Assembly: GCA_037389465.1 (NCBI GenBank)
Contig: JAZARR010000172.1
Location: 5,974,001-6,038,000, forward strand
Origin: Baylisascaris procyonis
Taxonomy: Eukaryota > Nematoda > Chromadorea > Rhabditida > Ascarididae
Direction of reading: 5' to 3'
Length of the DNA stretch: 64,000 nt
Shown: piece after piece, positions 13,401 to 24,790 of the stretch
How the letters are laid out: each line of letters begins with the position of its first letter
Position numbering within the stretch: position 1 is the first letter of the stretch
Program-made: the position numbers and the translations under genes
The notes under the pieces: model-generated
The model's database searches: none
What the model saw: the letters and a program-made list of their open reading frames with translations, nothing else
What the model was told of the DNA's origin: nothing

Positions 13401-15681
13401 CAGGAAAGGAAAAGAAATACCTCAGAAAGAGAGGAAGAAATATTTCAGGAAAGGAAGAGAAATATTTCAGCATAGGGACAAAAATTTTTCACGAAGAGAA
13501 AAAAGATCTCAGAAAAGAAAAAGGAATATTTTAGGAGAGGAACAGAAATATTTCAGAAAAGAAAAAGAAATATTTTCGGGAAGGAAAAGAAATGCAGAAG
13601 AAAAGGAGAACAAATATTTCAGATATAGGGAAGAAATGTTTCAGAAAAAGAAAAGAAATACTTCGGAAAACTAGAAGAAATAATTCAGGAAAGGAAAATA
13701 AATATTTCAGGAAAGGAAAAGAAATATTCCAAAAGAGAAAAGAAATATCAGGAAAGGAAAAGAAATACCTCAGAAAGAGAGGAAGAAATATTTCATGAAG
13801 AGAATAGAAATATTTCAGAAATGAAAGTTAAATACTTCAGAAAAGTAAAAGAAATATTTCAGAAAAGGAAAGAAATATTTGGGTAAAAGAAAAGAAATAC
13901 TTCAGAAAAGGAGAAGAAATATCTCAGGAAAGGAAGAGAAATATTTCAGAAAGAGAAAAGAAACATGTCAGGAAAGGAAAAGAAATATTCCAAAAGAGAA
14001 AAGAAATATCAGGAAAGGAAAAGAAATACCTCAGAAAGAGAGGAAGAAATATTTCAGGAAAGGAAAAGAAATATTTCAGAAAAGGGAAAGAAAAGTTTCA
14101 AAAAGAGAAAAGAAATATTACATTTGAAGAGAAGTATTCCGGGAAAAAGAAAAATATTTTAAAAAAGAGAACATATTTTAGGAAAGGAAAAAAATATTTC
14201 AGAAAGGAAAAGAAATAATTCAGAAAAAGAAATATTTCAGGATAGGAACAAAAAGCTATCTCGAAGGGAAAAAAATATCTCAGAAAAGAAAAAGGAATAT
14301 TTTAGGAGAGGAACAGAAATATTTCAGAAAAGAAAAAGAAATATTTTCGGGAAGGAAAAGAAATGCAGAAGAAAAGGAGAACAAATATTTCAGATATAGG
14401 GAAGAAATGTTTCAGAAAAAGAAAAGAAATACTTCGGAAAAGGAGAAGAAATATATCAGGAAAGGAAAAGAAATACCTTAGAAGGAGAGGAAGAAATATT
14501 TCAGGAAGAGAATAGAAATATTTCAGAGAAGGGATAGAAAAGTTTCAGAAAGCGAAAAGAATTGTTACATTTGAAGAGAAGTATTCCGGGAAAAAGAAAA
14601 AATATTTTAAAAAAGAGAAAATATATTAGGAAAGGAAAAAAATATTTCAGAAAGGAAAAGAAATATTCCAAAAGAGAGAAGAAATATCAGGAAAGGAAAA
14701 GAAATATATCAGTTGAGGAAGAGAAATATTTCAGAAGAGAAGAGAAATGTTTAGAAAAAGAGAAAAACATTTTAGGAAAGGATACGAAGTATTTCAGAAA
14801 AAGAAAAGAAATATTTCAGAAAAGAAAAAGAAAAACTCAAGTGTTCCACACTCCTTTCCAAAATCTACCTCAGGTCATACGTGCCACCTTAGTCTTCCAT
14901 ACCCTTTTCCAAATCTATCTCAGGTCTTATCGCGCTTATCGCGCTTCCTGGCGAAATAAGCAACAACTACGCGATGAAAAGACGCAGTTTCCGTTTACAC
15001 AGCACATGAAAAAGGAAATACCTTTTGTTAGAAAAACGCAGAATTTCGAAGAAGCAGTCTGAGCGGGAGAGGTCCATGAGTTGCGCAACTGTAAATGAGC
15101 GGCACAGTACGCATCTAATAAAGAGAAACACAGTGGCGGGCTTTTATTAGTGGTAATGTCACAATGAAACTTTGACCTTCGTGTGGGGTCACTGCGGATC
15201 GATAACGACTCATTTTTTGAATAGTTCTCGAGGAAGTGCTACCGTACGCTACTCGGTAATTGTGAGGGAAAACGTGATCGTCAACACTATCGAAACTTCT
15301 TCAACACAGCGTATAGCAGAATCGAGTGCTAACCAATTTACGAACACACAATTATGACCTATTACAAATTTCAACGCGCCAACAGCCGCAATCGTTCAAT
15401 GGCAGCCTCTAGCTAATAACGGATACTACGAATAGATTTTAGCCAATGTCCGAATACATTTTTCAAGATCGTTCGAGCCCTTCTTATGTTTAAAAAAAAA
15501 CTTCCAGAACATAGACACAGAATAAATTCAACAAAATAACATAGTTCGACAGAAATAAATGATATAAAATAATTTATCTCTTCAAATGTGAAGATATCAC
15601 TTCGTTTCAATCCTATATAAGCAAAAAAACACTGACGCATCAAAAAGCCGAGAAAATTAAAGAAATCATGATTACATCCGA
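7436..15681 (+). repeat. Higher-order repeat copy B (~8.24 kb)
   Basis: This is one full copy of the large repeat: about 7.4 kb of 22-bp array followed by one non-array module. The spacing between equivalent points in the first and second modules (TCCACACTCC at 6601 and 14845) is 8244 bp. The preceding copy is cut by the window start, and its last several kilobases match this copy almost base for base. Differences are mainly one- or two-base changes in A-runs. Smaller nested duplications are visible inside, for example the block around 8.93-10.07 kb repeated around 10.27-11.39 kb. Confidence 0.85.
14836..15681. repeat. Non-array module B inside the satellite
   Basis: This is the second copy of the module. 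It reads identical to copy A apart from a two-base difference in an A-run (seven A at about 7247, nine at about 15491). That single indel lengthens the minus-strand frame from 71 to 76 codons, which shows how little the open frames here mean. Confidence 0.85.
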
Positions 15682-18600
15682 AAACATCTCAGGAAGGGAA
15701 AATAAATATTTCAGAAAGAGAAAAGAAATGTATCAGGTAAGGAAAAGAAACATTTCAGAAAAGAAAAAGAAACATTTCACGTAAGGAAAAGAAATACTTC
15801 AGAAAAGGAAAAAAATGATCAAGAAAAGGAAAACAATTATTTTAGGAAAGGGAAAGAATTATTTGAGAAAAGGAAGAGAAAGATTTCGGATTCAGGCGAG
15901 GAAGAGAAATATTTCAGAAAAGGAAGAAAAATATTTCAGGAAACGAAAAGAAATATTACATTTAAAGAGAAATATTCCGGGAAAAAGAAAAAATATTTTA
16001 AAGAAGAGAAAATATTTTAGGAAAAGAAAAAAATATTTCAGAAAGGAGAAGAAATAATTCAGAAAAAGAAGAAATATTTCAGGATAGGAACAAAAAGTTT
16101 TCTCGAAGGGAAAAAATATCTCAGAAAAGAAAAAGGAATATTTTAGGAGATGAAGAGAAATATTTCAGAAAAGAAAAAGAAATATTTTAGGGAAGGAAAA
16201 GAAATGCAGAAGAAAAGGAAAAGAAACATTTCAGAAAAGGGAAAGAAATGTTTCAGAAAAAGAATAGATATATTTTAGAAATGAAAGTTAAATACTTGAG
16301 AAAAGTAAAAGAAATATTTCAGAAAAGGAAAGAAATATTTCAGTAAAAGAAAAGAAATACTTCAGAAAAGGAGAAGAAATATCTCAGGAAAGGAAAAGAA
16401 ATATTTCAGAGAGAGAAATATTCCGGGAAAAAGAAAAATATTTGAAAGAAGAGAAAATATTTTAGGAAAGGAAAAAAATATTTCAGAAAGGAGAAGAAAT
16501 AATCCAGAAAAAGAAGAAATATTTCAGGATAGGAACAAAAAGCTTTCTCGAAGGGAAAAAATAGCTCAGAAAAGAAAAAGGAATATTTTGGGAAGGAAAA
16601 GAAATGCAGAAGAAAAGGAGAACAATTATTTCAGAAAAAGGGAAGAAATGTTTCACAAAAAGAAAAGAAATACTTCGGAAAAGGAGAAGAAATATTTCAG
16701 GAAAAGAAAAAAAAATATTTCAGGAAAGGAAAAGAAATATTCCAAAAGAGAAAAGAAATATCAGGAAAAGAAAAGAAATACCTTAGAAAAAGAGGAAGAA
16801 ATATTTCAGGAAGAGAATAGAAATATTTCAGATATAGGGAAGAAATGTTTCAGAAAAAGAAAAGAAATACTTCGGAAAAGGAGAAGAAATATATCAGGAA
16901 AGGAAAATAAATATTTCAGGAAAGGAAAAGAAATATTCCAAAAGAGAAAAGAAATATCAGGAAAGGAAAAGAAATACCTCAGAAAGAGAGGAAGAAATAT
17001 TTCAGGAAGACAATAGAAACATTTCAGAAAAGCGAAAGAAAAGTTTCAGAAAGAGAAAAGAAATATTACATTTGAAGAGAAGTATTCCGGGAAAAAGAAA
17101 AAATATTTTAAAGAGGAGAAAATATTTTAGGAAAGGAAAATATATTTCAGAAAGAAAAAGAAATAATTCAGAAAAAGAAGAAATATTTCGGGAGAGGCAC
17201 AAAAGTTTTCTCCAAAGGAAAAAAATATCTCAGAAAAGAAAAAGGAATATTTTAGGAGAGGAAGAGAAATATTTCAGAAAAGAAAAAGAAATATTTTCGG
17301 GAAGGAAAAGAAATACAGAAGAAAAGGAGAACAAATATTTCAGAAATAGGGAACAAATGTTGCAGAAAAAGAAAAGATATATTTCAGAAAAGAAAGTTAA
17401 ATACTTCAGAAAAGTAAAAGAAATATTTCAGAAAAGGAAAGAAATATTTCAGTAAGAGAACAGAAATACTTCAGAAAAGGAGAAGAAAAATCTCAGGAAA
17501 GGAAAATAAATATTTCAGGAAAGGAAAAGAAATACCTCACAAAGAGAGGAAGAAATATTTCAGGAAAGGAAAAGAAATATTCCAGCATAGGGACAAAAAG
17601 TTTTCACGAAGAGAAAAAAGATGTCAGAAAAGACAAAGGAATATTTTAGGAGAGGAACAGAAATATTTCAGAAAAGAAAAAGAAATATTTTCGGGAAGGA
17701 AAAGAAATGCAGAAGAAAAGGAGAACAAATGTTTCAGAAATAGGAAAGAAATGTTTCAGAAAAAGAAAAGAAATACTTCGGAAAAGGAGAAGAAATATTT
17801 CAGGAAAAGAAAAAAAATATTTCAGGAAAGGAAAAGAAATATTCCAAAAGAGAAAAGAAATATCAGGAAAAGAAAAGAAATACCTTAGAAAAAGAGGAAG
17901 AAATATTTCAGGAAGAGAATAGAAATATTTCAGATATAGGGAAGAAATGTTTCAGAAAAAGAAAAGAAATACTTCGGAAAAGGAGAAGAAATATATCAGG
18001 AAAGGAAAATAAATATTTCAGGAAAGGAAAAGAAATATTCCAAAAGAGAAAAGAAATATCAGGAAAGGAAAAGAAATACCTCAGAAAGAGAGGAAGAAAT
18101 ATTTCAGGAAGACAATAGAAACATTTCAGAAAAGCGAAAGAAAAGTTTCAGAAAGAGAAAAGAAATATTACATTTGAAGAGAAGTATTCCGGGAAAAAGA
18201 AAAAATATTTTAAAGAGGAGAAAATATTTTAGGAAAGGAAAATATATTTCAGAAAGAAAAAGAAATAATTCAGAAAAAGAAGAAATATTTCGGGAGAGGC
18301 ACAAAAAGTTTTCTCCAAAGGAAAAAAATATCTCAGAAAAGAAAAAGGAATATTTTAGGAGAGGAAGAGAAATATTTCAGAAAAGAAAAAGAAATATTTT
18401 CGGGAACGAAAAGAAATACAGAAGAAAAGGAGAACAAATATTTCAGAAATAGGGAACAAATGTTGCAGAAAAAGAAAAGATATATTTCAGAAAAGAAAGT
18501 TAAATACTTCAGAAAAGTAAAAGAAATATTTCAGAAAAGGAAAGAAATATTTCAGTAAGAGAACAGAAATACTTCAGAAAAGGAGAAGAAAAATCTCAGG

Positions 18601-21600
18601 AAAGGAAAATAAATATTTCAGGAAAGGAAAAGAAATACCTCACAAAGAGAGGAAGAAATATTTCAGGAAAGGAAAAGAAATATTCCAGCATAGGGACAAA
18701 AAGTTTTCACGAAGAGAAAAAAGATGTCAGAAAAGACAAAGGAATATTTTAGGAGAGGAACAGAAATATTTCAGAAAAGAAAAAGAAATATTTCAGGGAA
18801 GGAAAAGAAATGTATAAGAAAAGGAGAAGAAATATTTCAGAAATAGGAAAGAAATGTTTCAGAAAAGAAAAGAAATACTTCAGAAAAGGAGAAGTATTTC
18901 AGGAAAGGAAAATAAATAGTTCAGGAAAGGAAAAGAAATATTCCAAAAGAGAGAAGAAATATCAGGAAAGGAAAAGAAATACCTTAGAAAGAGTGGAAGA
19001 AATATTTCAGGAAGAGAATAGAAATATTTCAGAAAAGGTAAAGAAAAGTTTCAGAAAGAGAAAAGAAATATTACATTTGAAGAGAAGTATTCCGGGAAAA
19101 AGAAAAATATTTTAAAAAAGAGAAAATATTCTAGGAAAGGAAAATATATTTCAGAAAGGAAAAGAAATAATTCAGAAAAAGAAGAAATATTTCGGGAGAG
19201 GAACAAAAAGTTTTCTCCAAGGGAAAAAAATACCTCAGAAAAGAAAAAGGAATATTTTAGGAGAGGAAGAGAAATATTTCAGAAAAGAAAAAGAAATATT
19301 TTCGGGAAGGAAAAGAAATGCAGAAGAAAAGGAGAACAAATATTTCAGAAATAGGGAAGAAATGTTGCAGAAAAAGAAAAGAAATACTTCGGAAAAGGAG
19401 AAGAAATATTTCAGGAAAGGAAAATAAATATCTTCGAAAGAGAGGAAGAAATATTTCAGGAAGAGAATAGAAATATTTCAGAGAAGGGATAGAAAAGTTT
19501 CAGAAAGCGAAAAGAATTGTTACATTTGAAGAGAAGTATTCCGGGAAAAAGAAAAAATATTTTAAAAAAGAGAAAATATTTTAGGAAAGGAAAAAAATAT
19601 TTCAGAAAGGAAAAGAAATAATTCAGAAAAAGGAGAAATATTTCAGGAGAGGAACAAAAATCTTTCTCGAAGGGAAAAAATATCTCAGAAAAGAAAAAGG
19701 AATATTTTAGGAGAGGAAGAGAAATATTTCAGAAAAGAAAAAGAAATATTTTCGGGAAGGAAAAGAAATGCAGAAGAAAAGGAGAACAAATGTTTCAGAA
19801 ATAGGAAAGAAATGTTTCAGAAAAAGAAAAGAAATACTTCGGAAAAGGAGAAGAAATATATCAGGAAAGGAAAAGAAATATTTCAGGAAAGGAAAAGAAA
19901 TATTCCAAAAGAGAAAAGAAATATCAGGAAAGGAAAAGAAATACCTCAGAAAGAGAGGAAGAAAGATTTCAGGAAGACAATAGAAATATTTCAGAAAAGC
20001 GAAAGAAAAGTTTCAGAAAGAGTGAAGAAATATTACATTTGAAGAGAAGTATTCCGGGAAAAAGAAAAAATATTTTAAAAAGGAGAAAATATTTTAGGAA
20101 AGGAAAATATATTTCAGAAAGAAAAAGAAATCATTCAGAAAAAGAAGAAATATTTCGGGAGAAGCACAAAAAGTTTTCTCCAAAGGAAAAAAATATCTCA
20201 GAAAAGAAAAAGGAATATTTTAGGAGAGGAAGAGAAATATTTCAGAAAAGAAAAAGAAATATTTTCGGGAAGGAAAAGAAATACAGAAGAAAAGGAGAAC
20301 AAATATTTCAGAAATAGGGAAGAAATGTTGCAGAAAAAGAAAAGATATATTTCAGAAAAGAAAGTTAAATACTTCAGAAAAGTAAAAGAAATATTTCAGA
20401 AAAGGAAAGAAATATTTCAGTAAAAGAACAGAAATACTTCAGAAAAAGAGAAGAAAAATCTCAGGAAAGGAAAATAAATATTTCAGGAAAGGAAAAGAAA
20501 TACCTCACAAAGAGAGGAAGAAATATTTCAGGAAAGGAAAAGAAATATTCCAGCATAGGGACAAAAAGTTTTCGCGAAGAGAAAAAAGATCTCAGAAAAG
20601 AAAAAGGAATATTTTAGGAGAGGAACAGAAATATTTCAGAAAAGAAAAAGAAATATTTCAAGGAAGGAAAAGAAATGTATAAGAAAAGGAGAACAAACAT
20701 TTCAGAAATAGGGAAGAAATGTTTCAGAAAAAGAAAAGAAATACTTCGGAAAAGGAGAAGAAATATATCAGGAAAGGAAAATAAATATTTCAGGAAAGGA
20801 AAAGAAATATTCCAAAAGAGAAAAGAAATATCAGGAAAGGAAAAGAAATAGGTTAGAAAGAGAGGAAGAAATATTTCAGGAAGAGAATAGAAATATTTCA
20901 GGAAAGGGAAAGAAAAGTTTCAGAAAGAGAAAAGAAATATTACATTTGAAGAGAAGTATTCCGGGAAAAAGAAAAATTATTTTAAAAAAGAGAAAATATT
21001 TTAGGAAAGGAAAAAAATATTTCAGAAAGGAAAAGAAATAATTCAGGAAAAGAAGAAATATTTCAGGATAGGAACAAAAAGCTATCTCGAAGGGAAAAAA
21101 ATATCTCAGAGAAGAAAAAGGAATATTTTAGGAGAGGAAGAGAAATATTTCAGAAAAGAAAAAGAAACATTTTCGGGAAGGAAAAGAAATGCAGAAGAAA
21201 AGGAGAACAAATATTTCAGAAATAGGAAAGAAATGTTTCAGAAAAAGAATAGATATATTTCAGAAATGAAAGTTAAATACTTCAGAAAAGTAAAAGAAAT
21301 ATTTCAGTAAAAGAAAAGAAATACTTCAGAAGAGGAGAAGAAATATCTCAGGAAAGGAAGAGAAATATTTCAGAAAGCGAAAAGAAATATATCAGGAAAG
21401 GAAAAGAAATACCTCAGAAAGAGAGGAAGAAATATTTCAGGAAAGGAAGAGAAATATTTCAGCATAGGGACAAAAATTTTTCACGAAGAGAAAAAAGATC
21501 TCAGAAAAGAAAAAGGAATATTTTAGGAGAGGAACAGAAATATTTCAGAAAAGAAAAAGAAATATTTTCGGGAAGGAAAAGAAATGCAGAAGAAAAGGAG

Positions 21601-23674
21601 AACAAATATTTCAGATATAGGGAAGAAATGTTTCAGAAAAAGAAAAGAAATACTTCGGAAAACTAGAAGAAATAATTCAGGAAAGGAAAATAAATATTTC
21701 AGGAAAGGAAAAGAAATATTCCAAAAGAGAAAAGAAATATCAGGAAAGGAAAAGAAATACCTCAGAAAGAGAGGAAGAAATATTTCATGAAGAGAATAGA
21801 AATATTTCAGAAATGAAAGTTAAATACTTCAGAAAAGTAAAAGAAATATTTCAGAAAAGGAAAGAAATATTTGGGTAAAAGAAAAGAAATACTTCAGAAA
21901 AGGAGAAGAAATATCTCAGGAAAGGAAGAGAAATATTTCAGAAAGAGAAAAGAAACATGTCAGGAAAGGAAAAGAAATATTCCAAAAGAGAAAAGAAATA
22001 TCAGGAAAGGAAAAGAAATACCTCAGAAAGAGAGGAAGAAATATTTCAGGAAAGGAAAAGAAATATTTCAGAAAAGGGAAAGAAAAGTTTCAAAAAGAGA
22101 AAAGAAATATTACATTTGAAGAGAAGTATTCCGGGAAAAAGAAAAAATATTTTAAAAAAGAGAACATATTTTAGGAAAGGAAAAAAATATTTCAGAAAGG
22201 AAAAGAAATAATTCAGAAAAAGAAATATTTCAGGATAGGAACAAAAAGCTATCTCGAAGGGAAAAAAATATCTCAGAAAAGAAAAAGGAATATTTTAGGA
22301 GAGGAACAGAAATATTTCAGAAAAGAAAAAGAAATATTTTCGGGAAGGAAAAGAAATGCAGAAGAAAAGGAGAACAAATATTTCAGATATAGGGAAGAAA
22401 TGTTTCAGAAAAAGAAAAGAAATACTTCGGAAAAGGAGAAGAAATATATCAGGAAAGGAAAAGAAATACCTTAGAAGGAGAGGAAGAAATATTTCAGGAA
22501 GAGAATAGAAATATTTCAGAGAAGGGATAGAAAAGTTTCAGAAAGCGAAAAGAATTGTTACATTTGAAGAGAAGTATTCCGGGAAAAAGAAAAAATATTT
22601 TAAAAAAGAGAAAATATATTAGGAAAGGAAAAAAATATTTCAGAAAGGAAAAGAAATATTCCAAAAGAGAGAAGAAATATCAGGAAAGGAAAAGAAATAT
22701 ATCAGTTGAGGAAGAGAAATATTTCAGAAGAGAAGAGAAATGTTTAGAAAAAGAGAAAAACATTTTAGGAAAGGATACGAAGTATTTCAGAAAAAGAAAA
22801 GAAATATTTCAGAAAAGAAAAAGAAAAACTCAAGTGTTCCACACTCCTTTCCAAAATCTACCTCAGGTCATACGTGCCACCTTAGTCTTCCATACCCTTT
22901 TCCAAATCTATCTCAGGTCTTATCGCGCTTATCGCGCTTCCTGGCGAAATAAGCAACAACTACGCGATGAAAAGACGCAGTTTCCGTTTACACAGCACAT
23001 GAAAAAGGAAATACCTTTTGTTAGAAAAACGCAGAATTTCGAAGAAGCAGTCTGAGCGGGAGAGGTCCATGAGTTGCGCAACTGTAAATGAGCGGCACAG
23101 TACGCATCTAATAAAGAGAAACACAGTGGCGGGCTTTTATTAGTGGTAATGTCACAATGAAACTTTGACCTTCGTGTGGGGTCACTGCGGATCGATAACG
23201 ACTCATTTTTTGAATAGTTCTCGAGGAAGTGCTACCGTACGCTACTCGGTAATTGTGAGGGAAAACGTGATCGTCAACACTATCGAAACTTCTTCAACAC
23301 AGCGTATAGCAGAATCGAGTGCTAACCAATTTACGAACACACAATTATGACCTATTACAAATTTCAACGCGCCAACAGCCGCAATCGTTCAATGGCAGCC
23401 TCTAGCTAATAACGGATACTACGAATAGATTTTAGCCAATGTCCGAATACATTTTTCAAGATCGTTCGAGCCCTTCTTATGTTTAAAAAAAAACTTCCAG
23501 AACATAGACACAGAATAAATTCAACAAAATAACATAGTTCGACAGAAATAAATGATATAAAATAATTTATCTCTTCAAATGTGAAGATATCACTTCGTTT
23601 CAATCCTATATAAGCAAAAAAACACTGACGCATCAAAAAGCCGAGAAAATTAAAGAAATCATGATTACATCCGA
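15682..23674 (+). repeat. Higher-order repeat copy C (~7.99 kb)
   Basis: This is the second full copy of the large repeat. Equivalent module positions (14845 and 22838) are 7993 bp apart, so this copy is about 250 bp shorter than copy B. Offsets to copy B are about 8243 near 16.6 kb and about 7992 from 18.8 kb on, so the length change lies between those points. An internal block of about 1.1 kb is repeated (17.07 and 18.17 kb). After the module the sequence stops matching copy B at about 23.69 kb, which marks the end of the homogeneous higher-order array. Confidence 0.85.
22829..23674. repeat. Non-array module C inside the satellite
   Basis: This is the third copy of the module. It matches copy B including the nine-base A-run. 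It is followed not by the standard array but by the degenerate right-hand edge of the array. Confidence 0.85.
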
Positions 23675-23689
23675 AAACATCTCAGGAAG

Positions 23690-24790
23690 GGAAAAGAGAT
23701 ATTTCAAGAATGGAAACTAAACATTTCAGGAGAAGAAAAGAAATATTTCAGGGAAGGAAAAGAAGTATTTCAGAAAAGAAAAAGAAAAAAAGGGAAAGAT
23801 ATACTTCAGAAAAGGAAAAGAAATGATTCAGAAAAAGGAAAACAATTATTTTAGGAAAGCAAAAGAAGTATTTAAGAAAGGAAAAGAAACATTTCAGAAA
23901 AGGGAGAGAATTATTTCACGAAACGAAAAAAAATATTTCAGGAAAGGGAAGGAATATTTTAGAAAAGGAAAAAATATTTCGGAAAAGGAAAAGGAATATT
24001 TCAGAAAAGGAAGATAAGTGCTGCAAAAATGGAAAAGAATTTTTTCAGGAAAGGAAAAGAAACAGTTCAGAAAGAGGAAAGAAATATTTCAGGAAAGAAA
24101 AATTTTTTGGCAGAAGGGAAAAATATTTCACAAAAGGAAAAGAAATATTCCAGAGAAGGAAAATAAGTATTTCATTAAAAGGGAAGTATTCCGGGAAAGT
24201 AAAAAAAATGTTTTAGGAAAGTTAAAAAATATTTTAGAAAAGGAAAAGAAATACGTCAGGAAAGCGAAAGAAATATTTCAGAAAAGAATAAATATCTCAG
24301 AAAAGGAAAGAATATTTCAGGAAAAGGAAAGGAAATATTTACAGGAAGGAAAAAATATTTCACAAAAAGAAAAGAAATATTTCAGTATAGAGAGAGAAAG
24401 TTCTCAGGAAAGAAAAAAAAACATTTGGGGAAAAGAAAAGATATATTTCAGAAAAGGAAAAGAAATATTTCAGGAAAGGAAAGAAATGTTTCAGAAAGGG
24501 AAAGGAAATATTTCAGGGAAGGAAAGAAAATATTTCAGTAAAAGAAAAGAAATACTTCAGAAAAGCAAAAGAAGTATTTCAGGAAAGGAAAAGAATTATT
24601 TCATTAGAGGAAAAGAAAATTTCAGGAAAGGAAGAAAATATTTCAGGAAGGGAAAAGAAACATTTCAGAGAAGGAGAAGAAGTATTTGAGGAAAGAAGAA
24701 GTAGTCGAGGAAAGGAAAAGAGATATTTCAGAAAAGGAAAAGAAGTATTCCATTAAAGGAAAAGAAATATTTCAGGAAAGGATTTCGAGG
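23690..24790 (+). repeat. Degenerate right edge of the 22-bp array
   Basis: The same GAAATATTTCAG theme continues, but units vary more in length and sequence (for example AAGTATTTCAG, AAACATTTCAG, AATTATTTCA), and no copy of this stretch is seen elsewhere in the window. One frame stays open for 223 codons (24018-24689). Its product would be a Lys/Arg-rich low-complexity string with the same rotating EIFQ/NISG/KYFR pattern, so it is taken as repeat, not gene. The last recognisable unit ends near 24.79 kb, where ordinary single-copy sequence begins. Confidence 0.85.

Larger units (their letters stand above)
1..24790 (+). repeat. Purine-rich ~22-bp satellite array with palindromic core
   Basis: The stretch is a nearly unbroken tandem array whose unit is roughly GAAATATTTCAGAAAAGGAAA. 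Successive cores lie 21-24 bp apart. The 10-base core GAAATATTTC is its own reverse complement, and the spacer is almost pure A/G on the plus strand. Common core variants are AATATTCC, AATACCTC, AATATTTTCGGG and AATACTTC. The unit length is usually not a multiple of three, so successive units read in rotating frames as EIFQK, NISGK and KYFRK. This gives many Lys/Arg-rich open frames of 60-223 codons that I do not regard as genes. The window starts inside the array. No protein-coding or RNA gene is visible in it. Confidence 0.95.

Noticed and set aside
558..18304. Minus-strand Phe/Leu/Ser-rich open frames such as those at 558-758 and 10110-10310
   Set aside because: They are the complement of the purine array and look like membrane proteins only because A/G-rich codons become TTT/CTT/TCC on the other strand.
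357..24689. Dozens of Lys/Arg-rich open frames of 60-223 codons (EIFQKRK, NISGKEK and KYFRKGK patterns)
   Set aside because: They follow the 22-bp satellite through rotating frames, occur in any frame without a TAG/TAA variant, change length with single A-run differences between copies, and have no splice or domain support.
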